Positions 33,208-43,466 of a stretch of DNA of 64,000 nt are shown piece by piece. The notes under the pieces were generated by a model. It did not search any database, was not told the origin of the DNA, and saw only the letters and a program-made list of their open reading frames with translations. A program made the position numbers and the translations under genes. This DNA is from Actinopolymorpha pittospori (GTDB taxonomy: Bacteria > Actinomycetota > Actinomycetes > Propionibacteriales > Actinopolymorphaceae). Each line of letters begins with the position of its first letter. The first letter of the stretch is position 1. Location of the stretch: positions 9,300,001 to 9,364,000 of the forward strand of contig NZ_JADBEM010000001.1 of NCBI RefSeq assembly GCF_014873875.1, given 5' to 3'.

Positions 33208-35733
33208 CTAGGGGATCAGGGCCAGAGTGTGTTCGGAGGCGCGCTGGACCTCGTGGGGTGAGAACGCCCAACGGTAGGAGCCGCCGCTCGCCCACGTCCG
33301 GAACTGGTCGTTGTAGTGCTCCGACCACGGATGCCCGGACGCACCGGTGAGGTTGACCCACCGGGAGTTGTCGAAGTTGGCGAGGTCGACGACCATCCGC
33401 ATCGACGGGACGGCACCCACCTCGTAACCGTCGCCCGCGGCGTTCCACCCGGTGGCGAGCACGGCGTCCGAACCACCGGGTAGCTCGTAAGGCCCGCGGT
33501 TGAAGAGGCGCTCCAAGGGCACGATCCCGCTCTGCCCGAACGCCTGGTTGACGAGGTCCAACTGGTGCAGCTTGCCCCATCGCCACTCGGTCGGGTCCTT
33601 CGCCATCCGGCGGGTGAGGTCGGCGCGGGCATCGACCAGCGCCTTGCGCAGGATCGTGTCCCGGTCCTCGCGGACGTTCCGGGTGCGTACGTCGTCCCAC
33701 CAGGCGTTGGTGGGCTGGGTCAGCATGGTGCGGACGAGCTCCCACCATCGGTCACCGCCCGACGGCCACGCGCGCTCGGGCAACTCGTCGTGGAAGGTCT
33801 CGGCGAGCAGGCTCCTCCACACCGCGTTGAAGTACGCCGCGGGCGCGGAGTTGACCCCCTGGGTGTAGTTCCAGCCGGCGAAGAGTCGCTGTGCCTCCGC
33901 GGTGAAGTCGTCCACCTTCACCCGTCGGAGGTAGGGCACCAGCATGGCCGCGTTGGCGTTGTAGGTGTCGAGCTGGATGTTCTGCATGTCGGCGGCGTCG
34001 AGTTTGCCGCCACCCCGCAGCAGGTCGGCGATCCGGTCGCTGCGGTAGCCGTAGGAGTAGTGGTCGGCGAGCCGGTAGCGGTAGGTGGGTGGGGCGACGG
34101 CCTGGTTGGCCGTCACGATGTAGCCGGAGGCGGGATCGAGTTCGGACGGCAACTGGTCGAAGGGCACCCAGCCGGTCCAGTCGTAGTCGCTGAGCCACCC
34201 TGGTACGGGCCACTCGCCGGTGCTCCCCTTGCGGATCGGGATCCGGCCCGGCGCCTGGTAGCCGATGTGGCCGTCGACGTCGGCGTACACGAGGTTCTGG
34301 GCGGGCACCTCGAACTGCGCGGCCGCCTCCCGGAACTGCTGCCAGTCCTGGGCCGCGTCGAGCCGGAACAACGCGTCCGCGGTGGTGCTGGCCTGCAGCG
34401 CCGTCCAGCGCAGCGCGACGCCGGTCTCCCAGCCGCCGGCCTTCGCCCGCCGACCGACCGGTGAGCCGTCGATCGCGTCGCCGACCTCGGCGTCCGCGTC
34501 GGACAGCAGCGGGCCGTGGGCGGTGGATCGGACGATGACCTCGACCGAGTGCCGGCCCCTGACCTTGATGATCTCGCGGCGCGTCGACAGCGGCTGCCGG
34601 CCACCGTCGTACATGTAGGTGTCGCCGTCGATCTGCTCGACGTAGAGGTCCATGACGTCGGGACCGAGGTTGGTGAAGCCCCAGGCGATGCGGTTGTTGT
34701 GACCGATCACGACACCTGGCAGTCCGGAGAACCCGAAACCGGCGACGTCGAACGGACACGACTTGGACAGGATCCGACAGTGAAGTCCGATCTGGTACCA
34801 GACCGAGGGCATCTGCGCCGCGAGATGCGGGTCGTTGGCGAGGAGCGGTTTACCGGTCGTCGTCCGCGACCCGGCGACCACCCAGGCGTTGGAGCCGAGG
34901 CCCGCGCCGTCGCCCAGTCCGGCGGCGCCGGGAGGGGGTGCCGCGTCCAGCAGGTTACGAGCCCGGGTCAGCGCCTCCCTGGTGCCGGCGGGCAGGGCGG
35001 CCCGGCCGGGCGTCCGCGGCTGACCACCGGCCGACTCGGGCACGCGCGTCACGATCGGCGGATGCCGGTCGAAGGGGTACGGCGGGTAGAGCTGGTCGAC
35101 CCGCGCCGGTGGGAGCTTGGAGGAGTCGAACGCGCGGGCGATCTCGTCGTCGAGGTTGCTGCGCAGGTCCCAGGCCATCGCCTTCAGCCAGGCCAGCGAG
35201 TCGATCGGCGACCAGGCCTCCGGTCGCTGGTCCGGTCCGAGCATGCCGAGGGTGTACTCGACGGACAGCTTCGAACCGGAGTGGGTGTCGAGGTAGGAGT
35301 TCACGCCACTCGCGAAGGCCTGCAGGTAGCGGCGCGTCTGCGCGGACAGCCGTGGGTACTCCTGGGCGGCCACCCGTCGCCAGCCGAGCGTGCGGACGAA
35401 CCTGTCGGTCTGCACGAGGTCCGGGCCGAACCACTCGGCGAGCCGTCCGCTGGTGAGATGGCGCCGAAAGTCCATCTCGAAGAACCTGTCCTGTGCCTGG
35501 ACGTAGCCCTGGGCGCGGAAGAGGTCCTCCGGTGTGTCGGCATAGATCTGAGGCACGCCCTGGCCGTCCCGGCGGACCTCGACGGCGGCGGTGAGACCGG
35601 GTAAGGAGGTCTCCCCGTCGTAGGACGGGAGCGAGCGCCGGATGCCCACGACCGCTGCGATGCTCGTCCCGACCAGGGCGAGCGCGAGCAGGAGCGCGAG
35701 TCCCATCGCGAGCCGCGTCAGACGTCGTTGCAC
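33208..35733 (-). CDS. Penicillin acylase family (Ntn-hydrolase) protein
   Basis: The protein has about 841 residues with one N-terminal membrane or signal segment (LALLLALALVGTSIAAVVG). VRRDGQGVPQIYADTPEDLFRAQGYVQAQDRFFEMD begins the alpha chain. LGSNAWVVAGSRTTTGKPLLANDPHL begins the beta chain, its Ser being the expected N-terminal nucleophile after self-cleavage. The family hydrolyses amide bonds in beta-lactams, acyl-homoserine lactones or similar. The start is uncertain: GTG 35733 lies right against a GGAGG, and ATG 35706 is an alternative. It converges with the cyclo-ligase gene. Confidence 0.9.
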   Translation of the reverse strand: MQRRLTRLAMGLALLLALALVGTSIAAVVGIRRSLPSYDGETSLPGLTAAVEVRRDGQGVPQIYADTPEDLFRAQGYVQAQDRFFEMDFRRHLTSGRLAEWFGPDLVQTDRFVRTLGWRRVAAQEYPRLSAQTRRYLQAFASGVNSYLDTHSGSKLSVEYTLGMLGPDQRPEAWSPIDSLAWLKAMAWDLRSNLDDEIARAFDSSKLPPARVDQLYPPYPFDRHPPIVTRVPESAGGQPRTPGRAALPAGTREALTRARNLLDAAPPPGAAGLGDGAGLGSNAWVVAGSRTTTGKPLLANDPHLAAQMPSVWYQIGLHCRILSKSCPFDVAGFGFSGLPGVVIGHNNRIAWGFTNLGPDVMDLYVEQIDGDTYMYDGGRQPLSTRREIIKVRGRHSVEVIVRSTAHGPLLSDADAEVGDAIDGSPVGRRAKAGGWETGVALRWTALQASTTADALFRLDAAQDWQQFREAAAQFEVPAQNLVYADVDGHIGYQAPGRIPIRKGSTGEWPVPGWLSDYDWTGWVPFDQLPSELDPASGYIVTANQAVAPPTYRYRLADHYSYGYRSDRIADLLRGGGKLDAADMQNIQLDTYNANAAMLVPYLRRVKVDDFTAEAQRLFAGWNYTQGVNSAPAAYFNAVWRSLLAETFHDELPERAWPSGGDRWWELVRTMLTQPTNAWWDDVRTRNVREDRDTILRKALVDARADLTRRMAKDPTEWRWGKLHQLDLVNQAFGQSGIVPLERLFNRGPYELPGGSDAVLATGWNAAGDGYEVGAVPSMRMVVDLANFDNSRWVNLTGASGHPWSEHYNDQFRTWASGGSYRWAFSPHEVQRASEHTLALIP

Positions 35734-36762
35734 CCTCCGCAGCCTAACGGTTACACCTGGACATGGGCCGCGAACCCGACGGACGGTCGGCGCCAGCACG
35801 AATCTCGCCACGACGCCCCGGCCGCGGCACCGCGCCGCCGGTAATACCGACATGCGAACGGGCTAATCTTCGGCTCGCTCGAATTAATTCGGGCAGGCAA
35901 TATCTGAACCGGGCGGGCCGGCTAATGAATACGGCACGAAATAGGCAGACTCATTCTCCGTACGAGAATTTCGAGCGCCCTGCGGCGCCCGCCGGCACGG
36001 AGCATCGCACACCGCAGGCAGCCCTGATGTCAAGACATGAATACGGCGTGGCTCCCGACGAGGCCGAGGTTGGCCATATTCCGCGCTCAGAGCGCTTGCC
36101 TTACAGGGCTCCCGCCGTGTAGTCCAGCCGGATCGACTGCCAGGTTCGGCCATCCGGTAGCGCTCCCACACCATCGGTCTGACATCGTTGCCAGTACGGA
36201 CGGCGATATGCCCCTAACGGCGTGTAGTTCTATCCAAAAACTGACCTTTCAGTTGATCCGGGGGGCTTGGAACCCTGGCCCGGACGGCATTAACATGCCC
36301 GAAATTGCGTGCCGGCTTCCGATCCAGGAGGTCTGTTCGCCAGTGTCCGGAAGAGGTAACGAGACGGTCGCGAAATGATGACGAATAGCGCGCACACGGC
36401 AACGACGGTTCCTCGGGCGAGCGCTCTCCGACAGAACCCCGCGGTCTCCCGCCCTGCGCGGGCCACGCGCCATACGCACCTGCCCGTGACCTCGGTGAGC
36501 CGGGCATGACTTGCCACGCGATGACCATGTGGTCCGCCGATGAGGAGAACCACATTGGTGTCGCGACATCGTCGATCGCCTTCGACGACACTCGCAGCCA
36601 TCTGCGCGACACCTGCGTATCCACGCGACCGGGACGGTCGGCTCGTCCTGCTGTTGGGTCGCCCGATACACGATCACCTCGAGCCCGCATCACCGCAGTC
36701 GCCGTCCGGCGTGCCCTCGGGATGCGCGCTCACAGCCCCTTGAAGGAAAGGGCACGGATCAG
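35734..36762. other. Large intergenic region upstream of ABC importer operon
   Basis: About 1 kb of lower-GC DNA has no convincing gene. A 12-bp palindrome, CGAATTAATTCG at 35880-35891, stands out. Short frames give unfamiliar Arg-rich translations. It likely contains the promoter and control sites of the importer operon, whose ribosome site GAAGGAAAGG ends it. Confidence 0.5.
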
Positions 36763-38907
36763 ATGACCGAAAAGGCCATGCTCCACCGGCGGACGTTCCT
36801 GTACGGAACCGCCGCCGCCGCGGGTGCCGTCATGCTCGGCGCATGTTCGAGCACCGGAAGTACGCCGGCCGCTGAGGGAGGCAACACGCCGTCCGCGTCC
36901 TCGTCGACGGCCAAGGGCTCCGAGACCAAGCCGCTCCCCAAGCCGGCGAAGTTCCAGGAAGCTCCGATGCTCGCCGAGCAGGTGCAGGCTGGCACGCTCG
37001 ACCCGATCGAGAAGCGGCTGCCGGAGAACCCGTTCGTCATCCCGCACAAGTGGGTGAAGCCGGGGAAGTTCGGCGGCAACCTGCTGATGATCAGCCCCAC
37101 CGCGACCGGTGGCGCGATCGACGCCAGCAACAAGGAGTACATGTACGGCCATACCTTGTTGCGTTGGCTCAACGACGGCCTGGCCATCGGCTCGGGCATG
37201 GTCGAGTCCTGGGAACACAACGACGACGCCAGCGAGTGGACCCTGCACTTCCGGAAGGGCTTGCGCTGGTCCGACGGTCACCCCTGGTCCACCGAGGACA
37301 TCATGTTCTGGTGGAACGACCTCGTTCTCAACGAGGACCACACCGACACCCCGCCCGACGAGTGCAAGTCGGGCAAGGGGACGGTGGCGACGCTCACCGC
37401 GCCGGACGACGTCACGATCGTCATGAAGTTCGACGCTCCCGCCCCGCTGACCGCCGACCGGCTGGCCATGTGGGTCAAGGGCACGATCGGCAACGGCCCC
37501 AAGTGGATGGTGCCGGCGCACTTCGCCAAGCAGTTCCACCCGAAGTACACCAAGAGCGTGCCCAAGAACTGGGCCTCGGCCGGCGGGCTGTTCGAGCTGA
37601 AGGTCGACTTCTCCCGCAACCCCGAGTGCCCCACCATGACGGGATGGCGCCTCAAGGCCCTCAAGGAGGGCCAGACGATCAGCTGGGAGCGCAACCCGTA
37701 CTACTACTGCGTCATGCCGAACGGCGACCAGCTTCCCTACGTCGACTCGCTCACCATGTCGGTCGTCCAGGACAAGCAGGTCGGCAAGCTGCAGATGCAG
37801 CAGGGCAAGCTCGACTACGTCCACGGCGCCTTCTTCGGCGTCGACCTGCCGGACATCTCCACGATGAAGCAGGCGGAGAAGACCTCGAACCTCGACGTCA
37901 TCCTCTGGGACGGCGGCTCGGGCACCGGCTCGGTGTTCTTCCTCAACTACGACCACCCGGACCCGAAGTTCCGCAAGCTCATCCGGGAGCCGAAGTTCCG
38001 CAAGGCGCTGTCTATGGCGACCAACCGGGGCGAGATCCAGAAGGCGATCTACTTCAACACCGGCGAGAAGACGACCGGGACCCTGAGCCCCAAGGCGAAG
38101 GAGTACATCGTCGACGACGAGGGGAAGAAGACCTACCAGGATTGGCGGGACGCCGCGGTCAAGTACGACCCCGACGCCGCCAAGAAGCTGCTCGACGAGC
38201 TCGGCGTGGTGGACAAGGACGGCGACGGCCTGCGCGAGTTCCCCGACGGCAGCAAGCTGATGATCTCCCTCGACTACCCCGCGAACGCGGTGGACGAGCA
38301 CAAGCAGAAGAACGCCTACCTCGAGCGTGACTGGAAGGCGGTCGGCATCAACGCCCGGCAGAACCCGGTCGCGCCTGAGGGCGAGCTCGACCAGTGGAAG
38401 GCCGGCAAGCTCACCTCCAGGACGGCGTGGGAGGTCGGCGACGGGCCCAACCACCTCGTCTACCCGCAGTGGCTCGTCCCGATCGAGCCCGAGCGCTACT
38501 GCCCGCTCGAGGGCCAGTGGTACAACGTGCGCGGCACGCCCGACGAGAAGCGGCAGCTCGACGTCGACCCCTTCAAGCGGACGCCGCCGCGGATGGAGCC
38601 CGAGAAGGGCGGACCGATCGAGCAGCTGTGGACCATCTATGACCAGACCAAGGTCGAGCCGGACGAGATGAAGCGCACGCGGCTGGTCTGGGACATGATC
38701 AAGATTCACATCGAGCACGGCCCGTTCTTCCAGGGATCCGTCGCGAACACCCCGCGGGTGGTGCTGGCCCGCAAGGGTCTGCAGAACGTCCCCCGCAAGG
38801 AGAACCTGACACAGGGAGGCTTCGCCAACCCGTGGATCCATCCGACGCCGGCGGTCTATGACCCCGAGACCTTCTTCTGGGACAACCCAGACGAGCACAC
38901 GGTCTAG
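36763..38907 (+). CDS. ABC importer substrate-binding lipoprotein, family 5
   Basis: The protein has 714 residues. The leader HRRTFLYGTAAAAGAVMLGAC has twin arginines at 9-10 and a lipobox ending at Cys28, so it is probably a Tat-exported lipoprotein. The body is a family 5 solute-binding protein (VESWEHNDDASEWTLHFRKGLRWSDG, then GPFFQGSVANTP near the end), the type that binds oligopeptides, sugars or opines. It is longer than the usual 530-600 residues. Two permeases and two ATPases follow in order. The ligand is unknown. Confidence 0.92.
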   Translation: MTEKAMLHRRTFLYGTAAAAGAVMLGACSSTGSTPAAEGGNTPSASSSTAKGSETKPLPKPAKFQEAPMLAEQVQAGTLDPIEKRLPENPFVIPHKWVKPGKFGGNLLMISPTATGGAIDASNKEYMYGHTLLRWLNDGLAIGSGMVESWEHNDDASEWTLHFRKGLRWSDGHPWSTEDIMFWWNDLVLNEDHTDTPPDECKSGKGTVATLTAPDDVTIVMKFDAPAPLTADRLAMWVKGTIGNGPKWMVPAHFAKQFHPKYTKSVPKNWASAGGLFELKVDFSRNPECPTMTGWRLKALKEGQTISWERNPYYYCVMPNGDQLPYVDSLTMSVVQDKQVGKLQMQQGKLDYVHGAFFGVDLPDISTMKQAEKTSNLDVILWDGGSGTGSVFFLNYDHPDPKFRKLIREPKFRKALSMATNRGEIQKAIYFNTGEKTTGTLSPKAKEYIVDDEGKKTYQDWRDAAVKYDPDAAKKLLDELGVVDKDGDGLREFPDGSKLMISLDYPANAVDEHKQKNAYLERDWKAVGINARQNPVAPEGELDQWKAGKLTSRTAWEVGDGPNHLVYPQWLVPIEPERYCPLEGQWYNVRGTPDEKRQLDVDPFKRTPPRMEPEKGGPIEQLWTIYDQTKVEPDEMKRTRLVWDMIKIHIEHGPFFQGSVANTPRVVLARKGLQNVPRKENLTQGGFANPWIHPTPAVYDPETFFWDNPDEHTV

Positions 38908-38920
38908 GCGCTTCGTCATC

Positions 38921-38948
38921 GGGTGGGGAGCGACGATGCTCCCCACCC
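38921..38948 (+). terminator. Intra-operon hairpin after the binding-protein gene
   Basis: The arms GGGTGGGGAGC and GCTCCCCACCC form an 11-bp perfect stem with a 6-nt loop and no T-run. In importer operons such hairpins often protect or attenuate so that binding protein exceeds permease. Confidence 0.6.
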
Positions 38949-39000
38949 GTAGCGACGTCCGACCAACCAACCGGGATCGACTGACCGGGAGACGCCCGCC

Positions 39001-39987
39001 ATGCTTGCGTTCATTGTTCGCCGTCTGCTCTACATGATCCTCACGCTCTTCATCATCTCGATCGTCAGCTTCGTGCTGATCCAGGCGCCACCTGGAGACG
39101 CGCTGAGCGCCGAGATCCAGCGACTGCGGAGCATCGGAAACAACGTCTCACAGGACCAGATCACTGCCCTGGAGACGCGTTACGGCCTGAAGGATCCGGT
39201 CCTCGTCAAGTACGGCAAGTGGATCGGCGGCTTCGTGAAGGGCGACTTCGGCCAGTCCTTCACGTTCCGGCAACCGGTCGGTGACCTCATCTGGGGTCGG
39301 CTCGGGTTCTCGGTCATGCTCGCCGGCGGCGCGCTCATCATCGGTTGGTTGATAGCCATACCCATCGGGGTCTATTCAGCAACACATAGATACTCCTTAC
39401 CCGACTACGTCATCACCCTGCTCCAGTTCATCGGCGTCGCCGTGCCGGAGTTCCTTCTGGCGCTGGTCGTGCTGGTCTTCGCGGCACGCTTCCTGAACGC
39501 CGACGTCGGCGGGTTGTTCTCGGTGAAGTACCAGGACGCCCCGTGGAGCTTCGCGAAGTTCGTCGACTTCCTCAAACATCTGTGGATCCCGCTGGTGGTC
39601 ATCTCGGCCAGCAGCACTGCCTGGCTCACCCGAGTGATGCGCGCCAACCTGCTCGACGTGCTCAACCAGCAGTACGTCCAGACAGCCCGCGCGAAGGGTG
39701 TGCTCGAACGCCGGGTCATCTGGAAGCACGCGGTTCGAAACGCCATCCACCCGCTGATCATGGCGCTCGGTACGACGCTTCCCGTGCTGATCTCCGGTGA
39801 GGCCATCGTGAGCATCGTCCTCAACCTGCCCACGACCGGCCCGTTGTTCCTCCAGGCACTGCTGAACCAGGACATGTACCTCGCGGCCACCCTGCTGATG
39901 TTCCTGTCGATGCTGTTGATCGTCGGCAACCTGCTCGCCGACATCGCACTGGCATGGGTCGATCCGCGGGCACGGTCCGCCGAGTGA
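39001..39987 (+). CDS. ABC importer permease, DppB/OppB type
   Basis: The protein has 328 residues. MLAFIVRRLLYMILTLFIISIVSFVL is the typical first membrane segment; five more follow. The cytoplasmic loop ARAKGVLERRVIWKHAVRNAIHPLI is the EAA motif that contacts the ATPase. It pairs with the next gene, 13 bases downstream, to form the channel. Confidence 0.93.
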   Translation: MLAFIVRRLLYMILTLFIISIVSFVLIQAPPGDALSAEIQRLRSIGNNVSQDQITALETRYGLKDPVLVKYGKWIGGFVKGDFGQSFTFRQPVGDLIWGRLGFSVMLAGGALIIGWLIAIPIGVYSATHRYSLPDYVITLLQFIGVAVPEFLLALVVLVFAARFLNADVGGLFSVKYQDAPWSFAKFVDFLKHLWIPLVVISASSTAWLTRVMRANLLDVLNQQYVQTARAKGVLERRVIWKHAVRNAIHPLIMALGTTLPVLISGEAIVSIVLNLPTTGPLFLQALLNQDMYLAATLLMFLSMLLIVGNLLADIALAWVDPRARSAE

Positions 39988-40000
39988 GAGGGCGCCACTG

Positions 40001-41119
40001 ATGGCGATCATCCAGGAACCAATGCCCGGCCCGGAGGCCACTCCGAGCGAGAAGGGCAGCGACGTCGGCGAAATCCCCCAGTGGCGGTTGATGGCGCGGC
40101 GTTTCAAGCAGAGCAAGCTCGCCGTGGCCGGCGGGATCGTCCTGCTGCTCATGTACTTCGTCGCGTTGTTCGCGCCGTTCCTGGCGCCCTACGACGCGAA
40201 CGCTGTCAACTCCGACCGGACGAACGCGGCGCCGACGAAGATGACCTGGCACGGCGGTCCGGCCGTCTGTCAGCTCAAGCAGACCCTCAACCAGGACACG
40301 TTCACCTGGGAGTACGCCACGGACTGCACCAACCCGGCGCCGGTCAAGTGGTTCGTGAAGGGCTTCGAGTACAAGATCTTCGGTCTGATCCCCTCGACCA
40401 CCCACCTGTTCGGCGTCGACAAGCCGAACACCGTCTACCTGTGGGGAGCAGACGACCAGGGCCGCGACATCCTCAGTCGCACGCTGGCAGGTTCCCGGGT
40501 CTCGTTGACGATCGGTCTGCTCGGTGTCGGTATCGGCACCGCCCTCGCCGCGGTGATCGGCACGATCTCCGGGTACTTCGGCGGGCTCGTCGACAACTTC
40601 CTCCAGCGCATCATCGAGATCATCCTCTCCGTGCCGACACTGCCGCTGTGGGCCACGATGGCGGCGGTGCTCCCCCGCGACATGACGGTGACCAAGCGAT
40701 ATCTGCTGATCACCCTCATCCTGTCCCTTGTGGCGTGGGCCGGATTGGCGCGCCAGGTGCGCGGCAAGGTGATGGCGTACGCCGGATCCGACTACGTGGC
40801 GGCGGCCCGGGCGGCCGGCAGCGGCCACGCCCGGATCATCCTCACGCACATGGTGCCGAACTCCGTCAGCCACCTCGTCGTCGTGACGATGCTGGCGATC
40901 CCGGGCACGATCATCGCCGAGACCTCCCTGTCGTTCCTCGGTATCGGCATGCTGCCTCCGGCTGTCAGCTGGGGCGTGCTCCTGCAGGACGCGCAGAAGG
41001 TCCAGGTGGTCACGCAGTACCCCTGGATGCTCATCCCGGCGGCCGCGGTCGTCCTCGCGGTCACCTGCTACCAGCTGCTCGGTGACGGCGTTCGGGACGC
41101 GGTGGACCCCTATGGATGA
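40001..41119 (+). CDS. ABC importer permease, DppC/OppC type
   Basis: The protein has 372 residues. The start LMARRFKQSKLAVAGGIVLLLMYFVALFAPFLAPYD is characteristic. A large periplasmic insert of about 90 residues with two Cys separates segments 1 and 2, longer than in classical DppC. GADDQGRDILSRTLAGSRVSL and the EAA loop AARAAGSGHARIILTHMVPN follow. It is part of the same operon. Confidence 0.92.
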   Translation: MAIIQEPMPGPEATPSEKGSDVGEIPQWRLMARRFKQSKLAVAGGIVLLLMYFVALFAPFLAPYDANAVNSDRTNAAPTKMTWHGGPAVCQLKQTLNQDTFTWEYATDCTNPAPVKWFVKGFEYKIFGLIPSTTHLFGVDKPNTVYLWGADDQGRDILSRTLAGSRVSLTIGLLGVGIGTALAAVIGTISGYFGGLVDNFLQRIIEIILSVPTLPLWATMAAVLPRDMTVTKRYLLITLILSLVAWAGLARQVRGKVMAYAGSDYVAAARAAGSGHARIILTHMVPNSVSHLVVVTMLAIPGTIIAETSLSFLGIGMLPPAVSWGVLLQDAQKVQVVTQYPWMLIPAAAVVLAVTCYQLLGDGVRDAVDPYG

Positions 41120-41223
41120 TCCTCGCGCACACCACCGACCCAACCCGTGCGACCGGTCCGGGGCGCGGCGCTCGCGTAGCGCCCCGCACCAGCGCAGGAA
41201 CGAGGAGAGACAGGGGTCTCGAC

Positions 41224-42381
41224 ATGAGTGAGGCAACCATCAGCAACCCCACCGCCGCGATGTCGACGGACGCGGTCGTGAGCGTCCGCGACCTCCACGT
41301 GGAGTTCCCGACCCAGCTCGGCGTCGTCCGCGCGCTGAACGGCGTGAGCTTCGACGTGCCACGTGGCCGCGTACTCGGCGTCGTCGGCGAGAGCGGCTCG
41401 GGCAAGAGCGTCACCGCGCGCGCGATCCTGCAGATCGTCGAACGGCCCGGCCGCATCACCAGCGGCGACATCCTGTTCCGTCCCGGCGCCGCCAAGGAGG
41501 GCGGAGGCCGGGCGACCCGGCGCAACCGCGGCCGGGCGGCCGCCGCCAACGGTGACGCCGGCGGCGAGCGCGAAGCCGTCGAGCTGACCGCCCTCGATCC
41601 GCGCGGCGACCAGATCCGCTCCATCCGCGGCCAGGAGATCTCGATGATCTTCCAGGAGCCGATGACGTCGCTGAACCCCGTCTACACCGTCGGTGACCAG
41701 ATCAGCGAAGCGATCCTGCTGCACCAGACGCCCGACCGGGCCGAGGCCAACAAGCGCGCGGTCGAGATGCTCCGCCGGGTGGGCATGCCCAACCCCGACC
41801 GCATCGCGAAGAGCTACCCCCACCAGCTCAGTGGCGGTATGCGCCAGCGCGCCATGATCGCGATGGCGCTCTCGTGCACCCCGACGCTGCTGATCGCCGA
41901 CGAGCCGACCACCGCGCTCGACGTCACGACCGAGGCTCAGATCCTCGAGCTGATGCGTGAGCTGCAGGACGAGTTCGGCATGTCGATCATGTTCATCACC
42001 CACAGCATGGGCGTGGTGGCCCAGCTCTGCGACGAGGTCGTGGTGATGTACCTCGGCCGGATCGTCGAGCGGGCGCCGGTGGAGGACATCTTCTACAACC
42101 CCAAGCACCCCTACACCGTCTCCCTGCTGCGCTCGATCCCCCGGATTGGCGTCAACCGCGGCGTCCCGCTGGAGGTCATCAAGGGTTCGGTGCCGGATCC
42201 GTACTCCACGGTTCCGGGTTGTCAGTTCCACCCGCGCTGCCCCAGCGCGATGAAGGGCCTGTGCGACACGGTCGTCCCACAGGAGACCGCCGTCGACGGG
42301 AGGACCGACCACAGCGTTCGGTGCCACCTCTACCCCGGCAGCACCCCCGCCGAGACCGCGTCCGCCGGCGCGAGCGAGTAG
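41224..42381 (+). CDS. ABC importer ATPase, DppD/OppD type
   Basis: The protein has 385 residues. Walker A GESGSGKSV, signature LSGGMRQR, Walker B LLIADEPTTALD and the C-terminal Cys-containing oligopeptide-importer tail (CQFHPRCPSAMKGLC) are visible. A basic, Ala/Gly-rich insert of about 40 residues lies between Walker A and the Q loop (RATRRNRGRAAAANGDAGG). ATG 41224 is chosen by GGAGAGA upstream; the frame extends back into the permease. Confidence 0.93.
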   Translation: MSEATISNPTAAMSTDAVVSVRDLHVEFPTQLGVVRALNGVSFDVPRGRVLGVVGESGSGKSVTARAILQIVERPGRITSGDILFRPGAAKEGGGRATRRNRGRAAAANGDAGGEREAVELTALDPRGDQIRSIRGQEISMIFQEPMTSLNPVYTVGDQISEAILLHQTPDRAEANKRAVEMLRRVGMPNPDRIAKSYPHQLSGGMRQRAMIAMALSCTPTLLIADEPTTALDVTTEAQILELMRELQDEFGMSIMFITHSMGVVAQLCDEVVVMYLGRIVERAPVEDIFYNPKHPYTVSLLRSIPRIGVNRGVPLEVIKGSVPDPYSTVPGCQFHPRCPSAMKGLCDTVVPQETAVDGRTDHSVRCHLYPGSTPAETASAGASE

Positions 42382-42389
42382 GAGGAATC

Positions 42390-43466
42390 GTGAGCGACGA
42401 CACTTTGCTCGAGGTCAGCGGTCTGAAGAAGCACTTCCCCATCAAGCAGGGTTTCCTCAAGCGCACGGTCGGTTACGTCAAGGCCGTCGACGGGGTCGAC
42501 CTGTCGGTCAAGCGTGGAGAGACGTTCGCCATCGTCGGCGAGAGCGGCTGCGGGAAGAGCACGACCGGACGGACGATCCTGCGCCTGGAGGAGCCGACGG
42601 AGGGCCAGGTCGTCTTCCAGCACTCCGAGCTCGGCAAGGTCAACATCGAGTCGGCCGATGCCAAGGTGCTCAAGCGGGTCCGCCCGGAGATGCAGATCAT
42701 CTTCCAGGACCCGTTCTCCTCCCTGGACGCCCGGATGACGGTCGGCCGCATCATCGCCGAGCCGATGATCATCAACAACACGTTGAGCGGCCAGGCGTTG
42801 CGGGACCGGATCGCCGAACTGCTGACGGTCGTCGGGTTGCGGCCGGAGCACGCGAGTCGTTACCCGCACGCGTTCAGCGGTGGTCAGCGGCAGCGCATCG
42901 GGATCGCCCGCGCGCTCGCCCTGAACCCGAAGCTGATCATCTGCGACGAGCCGGTCTCGGCGCTGGACGTGTCGGTGCAGGCGCAGGTCCTCAACCTGCT
43001 CGAGGACCTGCAGCGCAGGTTCGACCTGACGTACGTCTTCATCTCCCACGACCTGAGCGTCGTGGAGCACATCTCCGACCGGGTGGCGGTGATGTACGTC
43101 GGGCGTGTGGTGGAGGTCGGCTCCACCGACCAGCTCTTCTACAGCCCGAAGATGCCCTACACCGAGGCCCTGCTCTCCTCGCTCCCGCAGCCGGACCCGC
43201 GCAACCGCACCCGTCCGACCCTGCTGACCGGGGACGTTCCGAGCCCGGCCAATCCCCCGTCCGGCTGCTACTTCCACACCCGCTGCCCCTACGCCCAGGA
43301 CATCTGCAAGACCGAGGAACCACCGCTGCGTGACACCGGCGACGGCCACATGGCCGCCTGTCACTTCTCCGACACCCTCGAGCTCAAGGGCGCGTCCCGC
43401 CTGAGCGAGGTGCCGAAGCTGCCGGAGGTCATGGCGCGGCACGCATCACAGGAGGCATCGAAGTGA
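42390..43466 (+). CDS. ABC importer ATPase, DppF/OppF type
   Basis: The protein has 358 residues. Walker A GESGCGKST, signature FSGGQRQR, Walker B LIICDEPVSALD, and a C-terminal CYFHTRCPYAQDIC cluster are visible. It is the partner ATPase of the preceding gene. GTG 42390 has GGAGGA eight bases before it. Its stop overlaps the next start in GTGA. Confidence 0.93.
   Translation: MSDDTLLEVSGLKKHFPIKQGFLKRTVGYVKAVDGVDLSVKRGETFAIVGESGCGKSTTGRTILRLEEPTEGQVVFQHSELGKVNIESADAKVLKRVRPEMQIIFQDPFSSLDARMTVGRIIAEPMIINNTLSGQALRDRIAELLTVVGLRPEHASRYPHAFSGGQRQRIGIARALALNPKLIICDEPVSALDVSVQAQVLNLLEDLQRRFDLTYVFISHDLSVVEHISDRVAVMYVGRVVEVGSTDQLFYSPKMPYTEALLSSLPQPDPRNRTRPTLLTGDVPSPANPPSGCYFHTRCPYAQDICKTEEPPLRDTGDGHMAACHFSDTLELKGASRLSEVPKLPEVMARHASQEASK

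Noticed and set aside
35734..36762. Small genes in the long gap before the ABC operon
   Set aside because: Several short frames exist on both strands, but none has a ribosome site together with recognisable protein character.
36730..38970. A 746-codon minus-strand open frame opposite the ABC binding-protein gene
   Set aside because: It is Arg/Leu/Val/Gly-rich with no family resemblance, while the plus strand has a clear lipoprotein. High GC keeps the antisense frame open.
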